A stretch of 64,000 nucleotides of DNA. Origin: Leisingera sp. M658. Lineage in GTDB: Bacteria > Pseudomonadota > Alphaproteobacteria > Rhodobacterales > Rhodobacteraceae. Location: positions 3,692,001-3,756,000 of the forward strand of contig NZ_CP083546.1 in assembly GCF_025144145.1 (NCBI RefSeq), in the 5' to 3' direction. Both the position numbers and the translations under genes were made by a program. Of this stretch, positions 50,927 to 60,586 are shown one piece after another. The notes beneath the pieces were generated by a model. That model made no database searches, was not told the DNA's origin, and saw only the letters and a program-made list of their open reading frames with translations. Positions within the stretch are counted from its first letter, which is position 1. Each line of letters starts with the position of its first letter.

Positions 50927-52436
50927 GTGATCGACATGGGATTTTTAAGTGTTATCCGACGCTGGGCATTGCGTGACAAAATGCCAATCCGCGAGATTTC
51001 CCGGCGCACGGGCCTGTCTCGTAACACCATCAGAAAGTACCTGCGCGAAGGCGTGGTAGAGCCGAAGTTCAAGACGCCACCTCGGCCGAGCAAGCTGGAC
51101 CCGTATGCGGATCGTCTGTCAGCCTGGTTGCTGGTGCAGACGCGGAAGTCGCGTAAGGAACGCCGCAGCGTGAAGCAAATGCACGCTGATCTGGTGCAGC
51201 TTGGTTATGAAGGGTCCTACGGGCGTGTGGCGGCCTTTGCCCGCACCTGGCGTGCGGATCGGCACCGGGCGGAGCAGACGACGGGTCGCGGCACATTCGT
51301 GCCCTTAGTGTTCCAGCCAGGCGAAGCGTTCCAGTTCGATTGGAGCGAAGATTGGGCCAATATCGGCGGCGAACGGACCAAACTGCAGGTCGCTCATGTC
51401 AAGTTGTCTCACAGCCGGGCGTTCCTGGTGCGGGCCTATCCGCTGCAAACCCACGAGATGCTGTTTGACGCCCATTGGCATGCGTTCCGTGTCTTCGGCG
51501 GCGTTCCTGGTCGCGGGATTTACGATAACATGAAGACGGCGGTGGATCGTGTTGGTCGAGGCAAACAGCGTGACGTCAATGCCCGCTTCAAGGCCATGGC
51601 CAGCCACTACGTCTTTGAGCCTGAGTTCTGTAACCCGGCAGCCGGATGGGAGAAAGGGCAGGTCGAGAAGAACGTACAGGATGCGCGCAACCGCCTGTGG
51701 CAGGTCATGCCTGTCTTCAAGGATCTGGATGAACTGAACCAGTGGTTGGAGGATCGCTGTGTGGCCCTTTGGGCCGAGACAAAACACCGGGACCTGCCCG
51801 GCACGATTGCTGATGGTGCTGCCCCCGGCTTTCGATGGGTTTGTCGAGCACAGTAAACGGGTATCGCCGACGTGCTTGATCACCTTCGAGCGCAATCGCT
51901 ACAGCGTGCCCGCCAGCTTTGCGAACTGCCGTGTCAGCCTGCATGTCTATCCGGACCGGCTGGTGGTGGTGGCCGAAGGCCAAACCGTTTGCATCCATGA
52001 CCGCATCATCGAGCGGTCACACCATAAACCTGGAAAGGTCATCTATGATTGGCGCCATTATCTGGCGGTGATCCAGCGAAAACCCGGGGCCCTGCGCAAC
52101 GGCGCGCCGTTCACGGAGATGCCTGATGCCTTCCGCCGTCTGCAGGATCACATGCTGCGAAAGGAGGGTGGTGACCGGGAGATGGTCGATATCCTATCCC
52201 TGGTTCTGCATCACGACGAAGACACCGTTCTGTGCGCCGTCGAACTGGCGCTGGAAGCCGGCGTGCCCACCAAGACGCACATCCTGAACCTGCTCCACAG
52301 GCTGATCGACAAGAAGCAGCCCGACCTTCCCGAGGTCGATCCGCCAGACGCCCTGACCTTGGAAACGGCACCAAAGGCCAACGTCGACCGCTATGACAAC
52401 CTGAGACAGGCTGGGGAGAAGCGCCATGCGTCATGA
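50927..52436 (+). pseudogene. istA: istA transposase of IS21-B, one frameshift
   Basis: The frame runs from the N-terminal helix-turn-helix (IREISRRTGLSRNTIRKYLR) through the DDE core (FQFDWSEDWANIGGERTKLQ, GIYDNMKTAVD) to DLPGTIADG, where a short deletion shifts the frame. It resumes as LPPAFDGFVEHSKRVSPTCL, ITFERNRYSVPASF and continues to [14 protein letters not shown]. Compared with the family, about 27 bp between two GCTGATG repeats are missing, as expected of slippage. The stop overlaps istB. Confidence 0.85.
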
Positions 52437-53217
52437 CCCTGCAGGCGCCTCGATTGTGATCATGCTGCGCAACCTTAAGCTGCATGGTATGGCGCAGGCC
52501 GTTGATGATCTGATCGCCCAGAGCGCGCCAGCGTTCGAGGCCGCAACGCCGATGTTGTCCCAGTTGCTCAAGGCCGAGGTGGCAGAGCGAGAAGTGCGCT
52601 CCATTGCCTATCACACAAAGGTGGCGCGCTTCCCGTCCTACAAGGACCTCGCGGGCTTTGACTTCAAATCCTGTGAGATTAATGAAGCCACCGTCAGGCA
52701 GTTGCACCGTGGCGCGTTCATGGAAAACGCCGAGAATGTTGTCCTGATCGGCGGACCGGGCACCGGCAAAAGCCACATCGCAACGGCCATCGGCGTCCAG
52801 GCCATCGAGCATCACAGGTGCAAAGTGCGCTTCTACTCGACCGTGGAACTCGTCAACGCGCTGGAGCAGGAAAAGGCGCTCGGAAAGGCCGGCAGAATGG
52901 CCGAGATGCTCACCAAGATTGACTTGGTCATCCTCGACGAGCTCGGCTACCTGCCGTTCAGCTCATCCGGCGGCGCGTTGCTGTTCCACCTCCTGAGCAA
53001 ACTCTACGAGCGCACCAGCGTGATCATCACCACAAACCTCAGCTTCTCGGAATGGGCCCAGGTCTTCGGCGACGCAAAGATGACAACCGCGCTCCTCGAC
53101 CGGCTCACTCACCGCTGCCACATTCTGGAAACCGGCAACGACAGCTACCGCTTCAAGGCGAGCGCCGAGGCTGCCAAGAAGACAAGAAAGGAGTCCGCTA
53201 CATTGACCAGGTCATGA
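52426..53217 (+). CDS. istB: IstB ATPase of IS21-B
   Basis: This 263-aa AAA+ protein has Walker A ([15 protein letters not shown], about residues 107-121), Walker B ([20 protein letters not shown]) and sensor motifs ([41 protein letters not shown]). Full IstB length and no disruption. It overlaps the end of istA by 11 nt, as in other IS21 elements. It helps IstA select targets. Confidence 0.93.
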   Translation: MRHDPAGASIVIMLRNLKLHGMAQAVDDLIAQSAPAFEAATPMLSQLLKAEVAEREVRSIAYHTKVARFPSYKDLAGFDFKSCEINEATVRQLHRGAFMENAENVVLIGGPGTGKSHIATAIGVQAIEHHRCKVRFYSTVELVNALEQEKALGKAGRMAEMLTKIDLVILDELGYLPFSSSGGALLFHLLSKLYERTSVIITTNLSFSEWAQVFGDAKMTTALLDRLTHRCHILETGNDSYRFKASAEAAKKTRKESATLTRS

Positions 53218-53288
53218 GCAAAGTCGCATACTGAGGGTGGGTCAAATCTCGGTGAAAATACCGGGTCACTTCTCAGCGGAAATCAACA

Positions 53289-53857
53289 CGGTGAGGTTTC
53301 GCTGCAACCCTGCTGCCGTATCGCCGCAAGTCGGCTCTGAGCCCTCAGCCGCCATTGCCCACGGCAGTTGACCTCGCTGACGCAGCGTGTCGGTCACAGC
53401 CCGAAGCGGTCATAGACTTGGTGTGACGCGGCAAGGATGCTGCCGGTGCAAAATTTTCGGGCCATCTCACCGAAAGCGGCCACTCACCGAACCCGGCGAG
53501 CTACTGCCAATGCTGCGGACCGCTTCAGGGGGCGCGATGCGCAGGAAGCCGCCGCTGCAAAGTTGCGAACCGTCTTCGCCCTTCGGAACCAGGTCGGCCC
53601 AGAACAGACCTTGACGCTAAGCCAAGACGCCGCATCGCAGCGACACCAAAGCGGCCACTCATGCAGACCGCAGCACTGAGTGTATCCACAGGTCCACAGG
53701 TCAATCATATCGGCGCGCGGGCAACTTTCCGTCATCCATTGGCTATGAAACCTGGCCCGAAGATCTGAGAGCCTCCATCTTCGTTCAAGTTCAAGTTTTG
53801 TCTTGACCAATCGAGCCAACGCCTCTTCAATTCCTTCGAAAGAGGGCCATCTGAAGT
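53289..53857. other. intergenic region without a recognised gene
   Basis: About 570 bp of GC-rich sequence with repeated GCGGCCACTCA and CCGCATCGCAGCGACAC-like words. No supported ORF; probably decayed sequence. Confidence 0.4.
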
Positions 53858-54250
53858 ATGCATCCAATACTCAATTACCAGGCGAAAGCCCTTTTCCTAT
53901 TTCTTTCCGCCTTCGCCGTGACACCGGCGATCGCGGAAGACGATGCGTGGGTTGTGAGCGCAGAACAAGCGTCCTGTATCTTGGAGCACTCAACCGCTTA
54001 CACCGCTTCCGGTTCACCGGTCATAATTATTCATGTTCCATCTTGCCCAAACCCCGATCCCTTTGCAGGCGCAACCGGCAGTAAGAGCAACTATGGCGGC
54101 GTCGGCAAGATCCGAAGCACAGGGGAAAACACGCGTCTGGACGACGTGATCACGTTCACCGCTGAGCAATTCAAATGCCTTACGGTTGATGGTGTCCGAG
54201 TTGAGGACGGGATCGCATACATACCCAAGAGCGGCACATGTGGTCGATAA
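53858..54250 (+). CDS. small secreted protein
   Basis: This 130-aa protein has a signal peptide (KALFLFLSAFAVTPAIAED). The mature part has four cysteines (QASCILEHS, VPSCPNPD, FKCLTVDG, SGTCGR) that could form two disulfides. Not recognised. It overlaps the next gene by 13 nt, so the two are coupled. Confidence 0.6.
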   Translation: MHPILNYQAKALFLFLSAFAVTPAIAEDDAWVVSAEQASCILEHSTAYTASGSPVIIIHVPSCPNPDPFAGATGSKSNYGGVGKIRSTGENTRLDDVITFTAEQFKCLTVDGVRVEDGIAYIPKSGTCGR

Positions 54251-54759
54251 GGCGCGTAGCGGACGTAACCACCATCCTTGCCAACGTGACCGTCGCCGCC
54301 TCACTCTCGATCGCGGTGATGTCTTACCTCCAGCAGATCAAACAGACAAAGCGAGATACTTCTGTCAGTATGATCACGTCGTTCAACTCCGGCGACATGC
54401 TTGCCATTCAACGGCGCCTGTCGATTGAGTTTGCCAAGCTCAAACTTGGGCAACTCAAAGGGGTAGCGGTGAAGCGGGACACCATCGGAGCAATCGTTGA
54501 GAAAATGGTTGCGACCAGTGCGGAACCAGCAGAAACGCAGCAGGACATTATCACCTTGGTCGGCAACCTCGATGACATTGCGGTTTGTGTAGCAGCCGAG
54601 ACTTGTGATAGAACTGTGGTCGAAGCGAGCTTGGGGGAGACCGCATCAAGGTATGCATGTCTTCTCTTGCCCTATACAGCAGGACTCGGGCAGGAACTAC
54701 TCCTTGAAGGATTGGGAGACAGTCTCCGGCAGTTTATCGACTACGAGACCAACTGCTGA
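54238..54759 (+). CDS. membrane-anchored hypothetical protein
   Basis: This 173-aa protein has an N-terminal transmembrane helix (ANVTVAASLSIAVMSYLQQIK) followed by a helical cytoplasmic domain (TSVSMITSFNSGDMLAIQRR, IGAIVEKMVATSAEPAETQQ, GNLDDIAVCVAAETCDRTVV). The layout resembles small one-pass proteins annotated DUF4760-like, but I am not certain. Convergent with the ClpP-like gene at 54769. Confidence 0.55.
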   Translation: MWSIRRVADVTTILANVTVAASLSIAVMSYLQQIKQTKRDTSVSMITSFNSGDMLAIQRRLSIEFAKLKLGQLKGVAVKRDTIGAIVEKMVATSAEPAETQQDIITLVGNLDDIAVCVAAETCDRTVVEASLGETASRYACLLLPYTAGLGQELLLEGLGDSLRQFIDYETNC

Positions 54760-54768
54760 GGAATGGCA

Positions 54769-55905
54769 TCATCCACTGATGCAATTCTTAAGGGCCAGGT
54801 CGATAATCCTCGGATCGAATTCCGAACCCCACTCCCACTCAAAGATCGTTGCCTTCGCATTCATTGCTCGGCTGTCAGCCGCTGGCGACATCGTCACCTT
54901 TGTTGCAGAAGGCAGGCTCTCCAGAGCTTGACGCGGGACGACTGCGCTGACGAATACCTTGGTCCCGTCAAACATATCACGTAAAGTCTGAGCATGGCCT
55001 ATAGGGAATAACTTATCCCCTACTTTAAGCTTGGCACCTTCGAAAACCTCAGAAATGTCATCATCGGGGAAACAGAAATCGTCGGAGCAAGGCTCTCCTG
55101 CGTCGTTGGCCTTCGAAAACGTGCGCGCGAGGAGAAAGCTCTCCTTGTAGCAAAATGCCCAAAGACCATCGATCTCTCCACGTTCACCTGTCCTGGCCAT
55201 CAAGCCGGAAGCCAACTGGTCGAGTCGCCAAGGATGGTCGGTGTCAGCTGTCGTAACGATACGAAGATCACGTGCTTCTTGATCCGACGGCTCGAATTTA
55301 GCACCAGGAGCGAGAGCGGCGATCTTAGCATATACTTCGGGGCTTACGCCCATTTCCAACAGAAAGTTAACGAATAACCCAATTTCAACCTGCTCTTGCA
55401 AACGGTCTTCGCCGGTTAAATTTGTTTCAGCAATGCTATCGAGGATCTCGGCACCATTCAGCCGATCAAATGAAAGCTGGCCAGCGAACTCATAGTTGAA
55501 GGTTTTCAAACCCGCCAATCTTTGCGTACCTCCAAGAAACGCGATTGCGCAGGCATCCGTGCAAATGCCCCCCTCCTTCGGTTCATACCAATTATCGTAG
55601 TAAGGAGCAGACGTGCCAACCATCGTCTCTATCCCAGCATCGCGGATTAGCCGAGCCAGTTCCATGGCCGCTGGGACGTTTCCACCGGTAGAGTTGAACA
55701 TGATTGGCCATGCCTCACCCTTCTCCACGAACTCAGTAAATTTCACTGGTGTTTCCGCAGTGATCTCACCTTCTGCAACAGTCCACGCGCACCCGTGGTA
55801 GCAATTTCCGCCGTTGCTAACAGATTTGAAGGTCATTCCCTCAGCTTGGGCGATTACCCCCGGCGAGAACCAAAGAAATGCGGCAAGAAAAAACCGAACG
55901 CTCAT
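54769..55905 (-). CDS. secreted ClpP-fold periplasmic protein
   Basis: This 378-aa protein has a signal peptide (VRFFLAAFLWFSPGVIAQAEG). The core resembles the COG3904-type ClpP/crotonase-like periplasmic proteins: IMFNSTGGNVPAAMELARLI (oxyanion strand and helix) and GICTDACAIAFLGGTQRLAG, where Thr-Asp-Ala-Cys-Ala occupies the nucleophile-turn position. The usual Ser there is not obvious, so protease activity is doubtful. It is coupled (ATGA overlap) to a related gene upstream at 57065-55902. Remaining C-terminal residues are not recognised. Confidence 0.68.
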   Translation of the reverse strand: MSVRFFLAAFLWFSPGVIAQAEGMTFKSVSNGGNCYHGCAWTVAEGEITAETPVKFTEFVEKGEAWPIMFNSTGGNVPAAMELARLIRDAGIETMVGTSAPYYDNWYEPKEGGICTDACAIAFLGGTQRLAGLKTFNYEFAGQLSFDRLNGAEILDSIAETNLTGEDRLQEQVEIGLFVNFLLEMGVSPEVYAKIAALAPGAKFEPSDQEARDLRIVTTADTDHPWRLDQLASGLMARTGERGEIDGLWAFCYKESFLLARTFSKANDAGEPCSDDFCFPDDDISEVFEGAKLKVGDKLFPIGHAQTLRDMFDGTKVFVSAVVPRQALESLPSATKVTMSPAADSRAMNAKATIFEWEWGSEFDPRIIDLALKNCISG

Positions 55906-57065
55906 ACGCAGTTACCCAGGACAATTTGATTAAGATTAGAATCCATATCAGCAGGAAGCTTGGACGCGACGAATTGCCCCCAAAAATTGACACCCGGAAC
56001 ATACGCGTGCCCCGGCCAGAAATAGAGATGGTTCGATCCGGGAACCGCCCTGAACTCCGCCGCCGACATGGTGAAGTCAAAATTCACGTGGAATCCGCTT
56101 TCTGGCTCTGACAGGATGCGATTGAACGCAAGTTTCAATGGTTGTGCTTGCCCGCTTGGATATATCAACTCGCTTTCGAAGGTGCTCAGTCTGGGAAAGA
56201 AATAGTCGTCGGGTGTTCCCTGCGCATACTCGTTCGTCAATCGCTGAGACCCGCCGTCAGAAGCATTCATGATCTGAACGTGGACTCGACCTGTCTCGCG
56301 ACCGAGGCAAAAGAAACGAACTGCTTTCCGCTCGTCTACGGATTGGGACTCGATCATCAGGCCAGAAGCAAGCGGAAGTATGTCCCAAGGCTTCATCGCC
56401 CTTGGGTCGTCCACAACCCGCAGTTCAGCCGCCTGTTCTTCCGTCATGTAGGCAAATTCGCCGGGAGAAGCATTGGCAGCGAATGAAAAGACCTCGGTGG
56501 ATACGTCCATCTCAACAAGATACGAGATGAGCTCCCCAACGACATATTGGTCTCTCAATCTTTGGGCGCCACTGAACGCAGCTCGGTCTGCGTTCGCAAG
56601 TATGTCTTCGTCAAAAAATTGATGAAATCCGAGTTCCTGCGATCCGCCGAGTGCGCGGACCCGACCGCCTAAGAAGGCGTATGCACATGCGGAAAGACAC
56701 TTCCCAGGCTCCGTCTTCGACACGTGGCTGCCGTATTGCGGGTCAGCGACCGTATCTCCAATTCTTACGCGGACTGAGTGGGCACGAAATAGCCGTCCTA
56801 AGTCCAGTGCTGCCGCAAGGTCATCTCCACCATCCGAGTTGATAACAATGGTTGGACCACCTTCACCACCAGACGGCTCGCCGAAGGCCTCTCGGAATGC
56901 CGCGGGCGTATCACTCGTGATATCGCCTTCTGCCGCAAACCAAGTGCAGCCGGCACACACGCCTCCAACGGTCGCTTCTCTAAAGGTCATCGGTTCAGCA
57001 GAGAGTTGGGTAACCGAGACTGCTAAAACAACGGCTATGGAGATAAAAAATCTTTGAGCGATCAC
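55902..57065 (-). CDS. secreted ClpP-fold periplasmic protein, paralogue
   Basis: About 388 aa from a probable GTG start at 57065 (VIAQRFFISIAVVLAVSVTQ signal peptide); the open frame extends much further upstream but without protein-like sequence. It shares with the next gene TFREATVGGVCAGCTWFAAE, IVINSDGGDDLAAALDLGRL and GKCLSACAYAFLGGRVRALG. Here the Leu-Ser-Ala-Cys-Ala turn keeps a Ser in the ClpP nucleophile position. The two genes are a tandem duplication that diverged, with only this copy looking potentially catalytic. Confidence 0.68.
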   Translation of the reverse strand: MIAQRFFISIAVVLAVSVTQLSAEPMTFREATVGGVCAGCTWFAAEGDITSDTPAAFREAFGEPSGGEGGPTIVINSDGGDDLAAALDLGRLFRAHSVRVRIGDTVADPQYGSHVSKTEPGKCLSACAYAFLGGRVRALGGSQELGFHQFFDEDILANADRAAFSGAQRLRDQYVVGELISYLVEMDVSTEVFSFAANASPGEFAYMTEEQAAELRVVDDPRAMKPWDILPLASGLMIESQSVDERKAVRFFCLGRETGRVHVQIMNASDGGSQRLTNEYAQGTPDDYFFPRLSTFESELIYPSGQAQPLKLAFNRILSEPESGFHVNFDFTMSAAEFRAVPGSNHLYFWPGHAYVPGVNFWGQFVASKLPADMDSNLNQIVLGNCV

Positions 57066-57277
57066 AATCACCTCAAAAAAACGCTGCAGCACATACCGTG
57101 CATCTGAACTCACTCTGCCTTTCCAATGCAACAACCTTGCTTCGTTGAGGTCAATATCTGAATCACTCCTCTTAAAATTCAGGCTCCTCCAACCAATCAA
57201 CGATGAATGTCCACTTCCGCGCCGAGAAACTTGCCGCTTAGCGAACGCAGCGAAGGTCGGCTCTCCGCCCGACCTGC

Positions 57278-58000
57278 ATGTGCTGGCCCACCAGGCTGGT
57301 CGCCAGGCCTGGGGCCGCTTTGGGCTGCCTGCGGTCAGCTGTGACAGCGACGGTAACCGTCCAGGCCGGTGATGACTCCGCTGTGCCGCCGCAAGGCCGC
57401 TCCGAGCCCATTGCCGCCGTTGGTCACCTGGTTGCCCCTCGCGTGACCGACGTCGAGACCATTGAAACGTCCTTGTCCGGCAATAACGGTGCCGAATTCG
57501 TCTCTGATCTTGACCAGTTATCAAGCGGCCACCTGGTGGTGACCTGGGAGCACAACAAAGGAATTTACTCTCAAACCCTTTCGGCTCCGCCATCTGTTCA
57601 AGACACCATTCTCAGCAATGAGGATGATCTGTTCTCCGGTAGCGCGGCTGGGGAAACCATTTTGGGGCTTGAAGGGGCTGACACCATTGAAGGTGCCGGC
57701 GGAGATGACAGGATAGAAGGCGGTGTAGGAAATGACACGCTAACTGGCGGCAGCGGGGCAGACACATTCGTGTTCGGTGCCGCCACCGGTACAGACTTAA
57801 TCACCGACTTTGAAGCCGGAACCGATCTGATCGAAATCAGCTCCGCCGGACTGCCAGAGGGAGTTGGCTTTACGGATCTTGTACTGACTGATCTGAGTGG
57901 CGACCTGCAGGTTAGCTTTGCGGATCCGGCTGCAGGGTCTATCATCCTGACTGGCTTGAGCAGCGCAAATTTTGCAGAGGAAGATGTCATCTTCGTTTGA
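57278..58000 (+). CDS. RTX calcium-binding repeat protein, probably a fragment
   Basis: A 240-codon frame whose second half has hemolysin-type repeats (GLEGADTIEGAGGDDRIEGG, VGNDTLTGGSGADTFVFG) and the usual C-terminal RTX segment (TDLITDFEAGTDLIEISSAG, GSIILTGLSSANFAEEDVIF), which doubles as a type I secretion signal. The first about 60 codons do not look like protein. A large RTX protein probably lost its N-terminal part; residues 65-95 (SDLDQLSSGHLVVTWE) match the repeat units common in Roseobacter RTX proteins. A strong terminator follows. Confidence 0.65.
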   Translation: MCWPTRLVARPGAALGCLRSAVTATVTVQAGDDSAVPPQGRSEPIAAVGHLVAPRVTDVETIETSLSGNNGAEFVSDLDQLSSGHLVVTWEHNKGIYSQTLSAPPSVQDTILSNEDDLFSGSAAGETILGLEGADTIEGAGGDDRIEGGVGNDTLTGGSGADTFVFGAATGTDLITDFEAGTDLIEISSAGLPEGVGFTDLVLTDLSGDLQVSFADPAAGSIILTGLSSANFAEEDVIFV

Positions 58001-58022
58001 CTCAATTGACAAAAAACTAAAC

Positions 58023-58052
58023 AGACCCTCCTGGCAATTGCCAGGAGGGTCT
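58023..58052. terminator. bidirectional palindromic terminator
   Basis: A perfect 30-bp palindrome built from AGACCCTCCTGGCAA and its complement, 22 nt after the RTX stop. Confidence 0.8.
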
Positions 58053-58785
58053 ACCTTATCTACAAAGCTGGTTTGGTTCACCAAACCCAGTCCGCTCTGA
58101 GTAAGGTGCTGGCAAATTTCTCCAGCTTCCAGGCTATCGCGCTTAAGGTGAATTCCGGAGATCTTCCTGCTGCCACCATCGGCCACTCAATCCAGGTGAG
58201 GAAAAGGCATGAAGGTCTGCCATGCGGAATTAAGAAAAGCTTTGTGAAGACTGGTTCCGGCGCAAAGCTGCCGCTTCTGGTTGTCCATCTTGCACGCGCG
58301 GCGAACAGCGGCTTCGTCCCGCTGTGTGTGAATTCACTAGGTCCAACATCTCGCAATCGCAGCGAACGGCAAGAACGGCGGGTTGCAACGCAGCACAAGA
58401 CCTCGGCTGATTGCGTCAATCCGCCGAGTTTGCAAAGGGCGCTTCCTGCGCTCCGCTGCCGCTCCTGACTGTCCGTGCTGCGGCTGCAGCGAACGGCAGC
58501 AACGTCCGCATCCCTTCCGTTCGATGATGATTGGTGGCTGCACCTGCGGCGAAGGTCTGCTCCTTTCATCGCTCGTGCAGCATGGGATCGCCGCCCGGCT
58601 GGCAGACCCCAAGACTTTACAAACGTCGCTGTCTGCGCTTCGCCGCCACTGGTGCTGACCGCAGCATTGCCGTCAATGTGTGTGAGCGGTTGATTGGCTG
58701 CTTTGGATGAGAGGCACAGTTAGTTTCGCACTTGCGGCCCCCTTGAGGCTGCTCCAAAGCAGCCGGGGCAGCCCCAGCTGATGTC
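58053..58785. other. intergenic region without a recognised gene
   Basis: About 730 bp of GC-rich sequence with repeated words such as GCGAACGGCA and CTCCGCTGCCG. No supported ORF; probably decayed. Confidence 0.4.
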
Positions 58786-59343
58786 TCACAGGCCACAACC
58801 TGGTTCCACTGCATCCCAATACTGGTTCACGGGCAAACTTCGGGCGCGCTGCTCAATCTCTGGCAGGTTCACCGGCTGGAAATCCCAAACGTCGACGCCA
58901 ATATTGACGCTGTTGCGCGTACCCTGCCAGTTATTGTGGACGTGGCCGAACAATTGGAGCGCTTTGCGGCGGGCGCCCGGGAAGGTGATCATTGGGTAAT
59001 GGCATAGGAACACTCTCCGGCCATCAACCAGAATCTCAGCCATGTCCCTGACGCTGTCCCATTGCAGCCTTCGAACCCAGGGACGGTCATGGTTCCCCGT
59101 GATCAGGTGCTTTTTGCCCGGGATCTGCTCGAATAATTGGCGCAGTCTTTCCCGTTCCTGGTTGGTGACCTTCCCAACGGCAAAGTCGCCCAGAATCCAA
59201 AAGTCATCATCGGGCTGCACGCGCGCCCGGTACCGCTCAAGGATGTGCGCATCCATTTCTTCAGCACTGGCATAAGGCCGGTTGCAGAAACGAATGGCGT
59301 TCTCATGGCCAAAGTGCGGGTCCGCGGTAAACCAGACAGCCAT
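58786..59343 (-). CDS. calcineurin-like metallophosphoesterase (short form)
   Basis: This 185-aa protein has the five metal-binding motifs in order: FTADPHFGHENAI (DxH), DDDFWILGDFAVG (GD), HLITGNHDRPW (GNHD), RVFLCHYPMITF (H) and QLFGHVHNNWQG (GHxH). The compact size matches phage- and plasmid-type phosphoesterases annotated as YfcE-like or metallophosphatase. All motifs are intact. It is first encountered of three such genes on the same strand. Confidence 0.88.
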   Translation of the reverse strand: MAVWFTADPHFGHENAIRFCNRPYASAEEMDAHILERYRARVQPDDDFWILGDFAVGKVTNQERERLRQLFEQIPGKKHLITGNHDRPWVRRLQWDSVRDMAEILVDGRRVFLCHYPMITFPGARRKALQLFGHVHNNWQGTRNSVNIGVDVWDFQPVNLPEIEQRARSLPVNQYWDAVEPGCGL

Positions 59344-59615
59344 GTGATCCCCTCGTTCTCAGCGCAGTACTGCCTGCCTGTTCTGGAAAGGCTGCCGTTT
59401 TCCGCCGCGAGACTCAAGGAATAAGTTAGCCACTTCAAGTGCTTGTCAGAATTTCCCGTTTTCGCAAAGTCGGCGCACCATGGGGCTGTGGCTCCTTTCC
59501 AAGGCTGCTCGCTTGCCGCGATTTCAGCTTCGCCATTATCCTCAACGTGTGCCGCGGCAGGAGTTGCTGATACACTTGAACCCTGTTCCAGGATCGAATT
59601 TTGCTTCCACCCTTC

Positions 59616-60473
59616 TTAGCTGGAACCGGCTGAAGCGAAGATCTGGCACATAGTTTTTCCGTCGCTGGAATAGAAGTGAGCCCAGCCTATTTGAGGCCGT
59701 GTTGAAGCCCCGGCGTCCAGGCAAATGGCCCGGTAGTTATCAATCCCGTCCATCTCGGCCATGGCCTCTACCCGCGGGTTCAAATCCTCTCGCACGGCCG
59801 GTGTGTGTCCATGGACAACGATTGTTGCCCCCTTGAAATAACCCCCTTCGCCATAGTCCCAGCCATCTGCGAAACATAAGAACTTGTGACGGATTCCGGC
59901 CCAGTGGCTATCAGAGAGAGGCCGGTGCCGGTCTAGATGTCTTTCCGGAGAGGCATCCGGATCCAAACCGGCATGAACCATGAGAAGATCGCCGATCCTC
60001 ACATGCGATGGTGCGGAATGGATCGCGCGAATGAATGCCTCCGGAATGGAAGAGGCAATGCGCTCCCTGACATCCGAAAATGGCTCTGGAGCCATGTCCG
60101 GGGCGATTTCCGCCAGCAGTGACCGGCCGCCATTGGCCAGCCAGAGATGATGATCACCGCCGTTCAGAACATTGAGGAGCGCCAGCTCATGGTTGCCTGG
60201 CAAAATGAGCTTTTCGTCTGCGCCTGCCAGGCTTCCCGCTTCTAGTGCCAAGCGGATGGCGCGCAAGCTCTCAGGGCCGCGGTCAATCAGGTCACCGAGA
60301 AAGACCAGCACCCGCTTCTCAGCAGTTCTGTCTATTACGCGAATTGCCTCAAGGATCGCTGCAAGCTGGTCCGCTCTCCCATGCACATCTCCGATGGCAA
60401 AAAGCTCGATACCTTGCGGAAGGGTGCCGGGCAGAGGGCGCTGCGGAAGGCTGAAATTTCGGGTCTGTGGCAT
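59616..60473 (-). CDS. Ser/Thr-phosphatase-type metallophosphoesterase
   Basis: This 285-aa protein has FAIGDVHGRADQL (GDxHG), VFLGDLIDRGPES (GDxxDRG), LILPGNHELALL (GNHE), LLMVHAGLDPD (HAG) and IVVHGHTPAV (GHTP). These are the motifs of PPP-family protein phosphatases and symmetrical Ap4A hydrolases (ApaH/PrpA types). Cytoplasmic. The substrate could be a phosphoprotein or a dinucleoside polyphosphate; sequence alone does not decide. Confidence 0.9.
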   Translation of the reverse strand: MPQTRNFSLPQRPLPGTLPQGIELFAIGDVHGRADQLAAILEAIRVIDRTAEKRVLVFLGDLIDRGPESLRAIRLALEAGSLAGADEKLILPGNHELALLNVLNGGDHHLWLANGGRSLLAEIAPDMAPEPFSDVRERIASSIPEAFIRAIHSAPSHVRIGDLLMVHAGLDPDASPERHLDRHRPLSDSHWAGIRHKFLCFADGWDYGEGGYFKGATIVVHGHTPAVREDLNPRVEAMAEMDGIDNYRAICLDAGASTRPQIGWAHFYSSDGKTMCQIFASAGSS

Positions 60474-60586
60474 GTTCCATCACGGTGGTTGATTGTTGTT
60501 TTTTGGGGGGCGGAGAGGAATGACCTGAGATGTTTTCCAGGCATGGTCCTAGCGGCGCTTAGGGGGAACTATTCCATCCTCCAATT

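Larger units (their letters stand above)
50823..53288 (+). mobile_element. IS21-family element (IS21-B)
   Basis: It is 2466 bp long, with inverted termini TGTTGATTTCCGCTGAGAAG at 50823 and the exact complement ending at 53288, plus further internal repeats (AGTGACCCGG, GACCCA). It carries istA and istB on the plus strand. No clear target duplication is seen, suggesting that flanking sequence was lost. It is free of the hairpin inserts seen in IS21-A. Confidence 0.9.
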
